From: Branchipolynoe longqiensis
Taxonomy: Eukaryota; Annelida; Polychaeta; Phyllodocida; Polynoidae
DNA length: 64,000 bases
Assembly: GCA_030323885.1 (NCBI GenBank)
Contig: CM059189.1
Span: 44,080,634-44,144,633, forward strand
Direction of reading: 5' to 3'
Part shown: positions 63,700 to 64,000 of the stretch, one piece after another
Layout: every line of letters starts with the position of its first letter
How positions within the stretch are numbered: the stretch's first letter is position 1
The notes under the pieces: model-generated
What the model was told of the DNA's origin: nothing
Seen by the model: the letters and a program-made list of their open reading frames with translations, nothing else
Database searches by the model: none
Position numbers and translations under genes: made by a program

Positions 63700-64000
63700 G
63701 TACTTCTCCAATTACAAAACTGATACTTGTTAATGTTACTACCTAGCCTGGTCTGTCCTGATATGACCTTATATGTTGCTAGGATGTAAAACAGCAACAA
63801 ACAAACAAACCTAGCCTGGCGCTCGGCATTACTAGGATCAGGCAAGGACTGGTTAATTTAGTATCAGGATCATGTGACTGAGCGGGATATCAATTCATGG
63901 TGTCGGTGACCTGGTCTCCCAGTGGGGCAACCCTATAAAGTTGCCATGCGTGTGCACTGTCACAAGTCAGTACCCGTTCTGATATGATCTTAAATGTTGC
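63700..64000 (+). mobile_element. T1 SINE interrupted by a T1 tail, cut by window end
   Basis: CAATTACAAAACTGATACTTG and CTACCTAGCCTGG, insert, then CTAGCCTGGCGCTCGGCATT and on to GATCTTAAATGTTGC at the last base. Confidence 0.9.
63741..63819 (+). mobile_element. T1 tail module with 11-bp target duplication, in T1
   Basis: 57-bp insert at 63752-63808 flanked by ACCTAGCCTGG at 63741-63751 and 63809-63819. TCTGTCCTGATATGACCTTA to AACAGCAACAAACAAACAA: starts two bases before the hairpin stem. Confidence 0.94.

Overview
This looks like a gene-poor, repeat-saturated stretch of an animal nuclear genome. The best guess is a mollusc or another lophotrochozoan. The basis is a tRNA-headed SINE whose 3' half has the look of the SINE tails common in molluscan genomes; this is recognition from memory, not a database match. 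Other support is long TG, TATG, GTGA and GGGA arrays, many small inverted-repeat DNA transposons, and a 100-N scaffold gap. I found no host protein-coding gene, rRNA gene or genuine tRNA gene. Nearly every open frame is a by-product of a tandem repeat. The only protein-like sequence is the C-terminal end of two kinds of LINE (non-LTR retrotransposon), at 15610-16116, 16288-16649 and 26756-27329.

Family names used here. T1: dominant tRNA-headed SINE, about 30 copies or pieces, ending in a short hairpin plus a CAAC-type tail. T2 and T3: two further tRNA-headed SINEs. MS: the mollusc-type SINE. TTAA family: about 350-bp inverted-repeat elements with termini AGYTGCATAGTCCGATG and TTAA target duplications. 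TA family: pogo/Tigger-like miniature elements with termini CAGTAAAACCTCTCTAA and TA duplications. TWA families: long foldback elements with GTCACAC-containing termini and 3-bp TTA or TAA duplications, like PIF/Harbinger. K family: termini CATGGATGAAAG with 5-6 bp duplications.

Layout. 0-11 kb: AT-rich start, a GTCTC-ended miniature element, a TTAA element, a 0.7-kb GGGA tract, a 1.2-kb 12-mer satellite, a 57-bp minisatellite, and a segment with three CTCF-like motifs (9.97-10.38 kb). 11.3 kb: scaffold gap. 12-22 kb: T1 copies, an MS SINE split by a LINE next to a second copy of the same LINE, TATG arrays, TA elements and a 120-base C run. 22.6-23.4 kb: the longest repeat-free, AT-rich island. 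24-31 kb: foldbacks, a 57-bp minisatellite, a LINE end split by a DNA transposon, a snap-back T1 copy, and a 12-unit array made of T1 tails. 31-37 kb: 66-bp and 47-bp minisatellites. 37-47 kb: foldbacks, T1 copies, a 72-bp minisatellite derived from T2, and a 711-bp nested palindrome. 47-51.4 kb: tetranucleotide-derived repeats, a second 12-mer satellite and a 36-bp minisatellite. 52-64 kb: polypurine tracts, several three-level nested insertions, and an inverted pair of the same composite element.

No genes act together here. What can be read is a history of insertions, because many have intact target-site duplications. The most notable pattern is that seven T1 fragments and a tandem array share one 5' boundary at the foot of a conserved 3' hairpin. 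This suggests that the hairpin-plus-tail module is the unit that moves.
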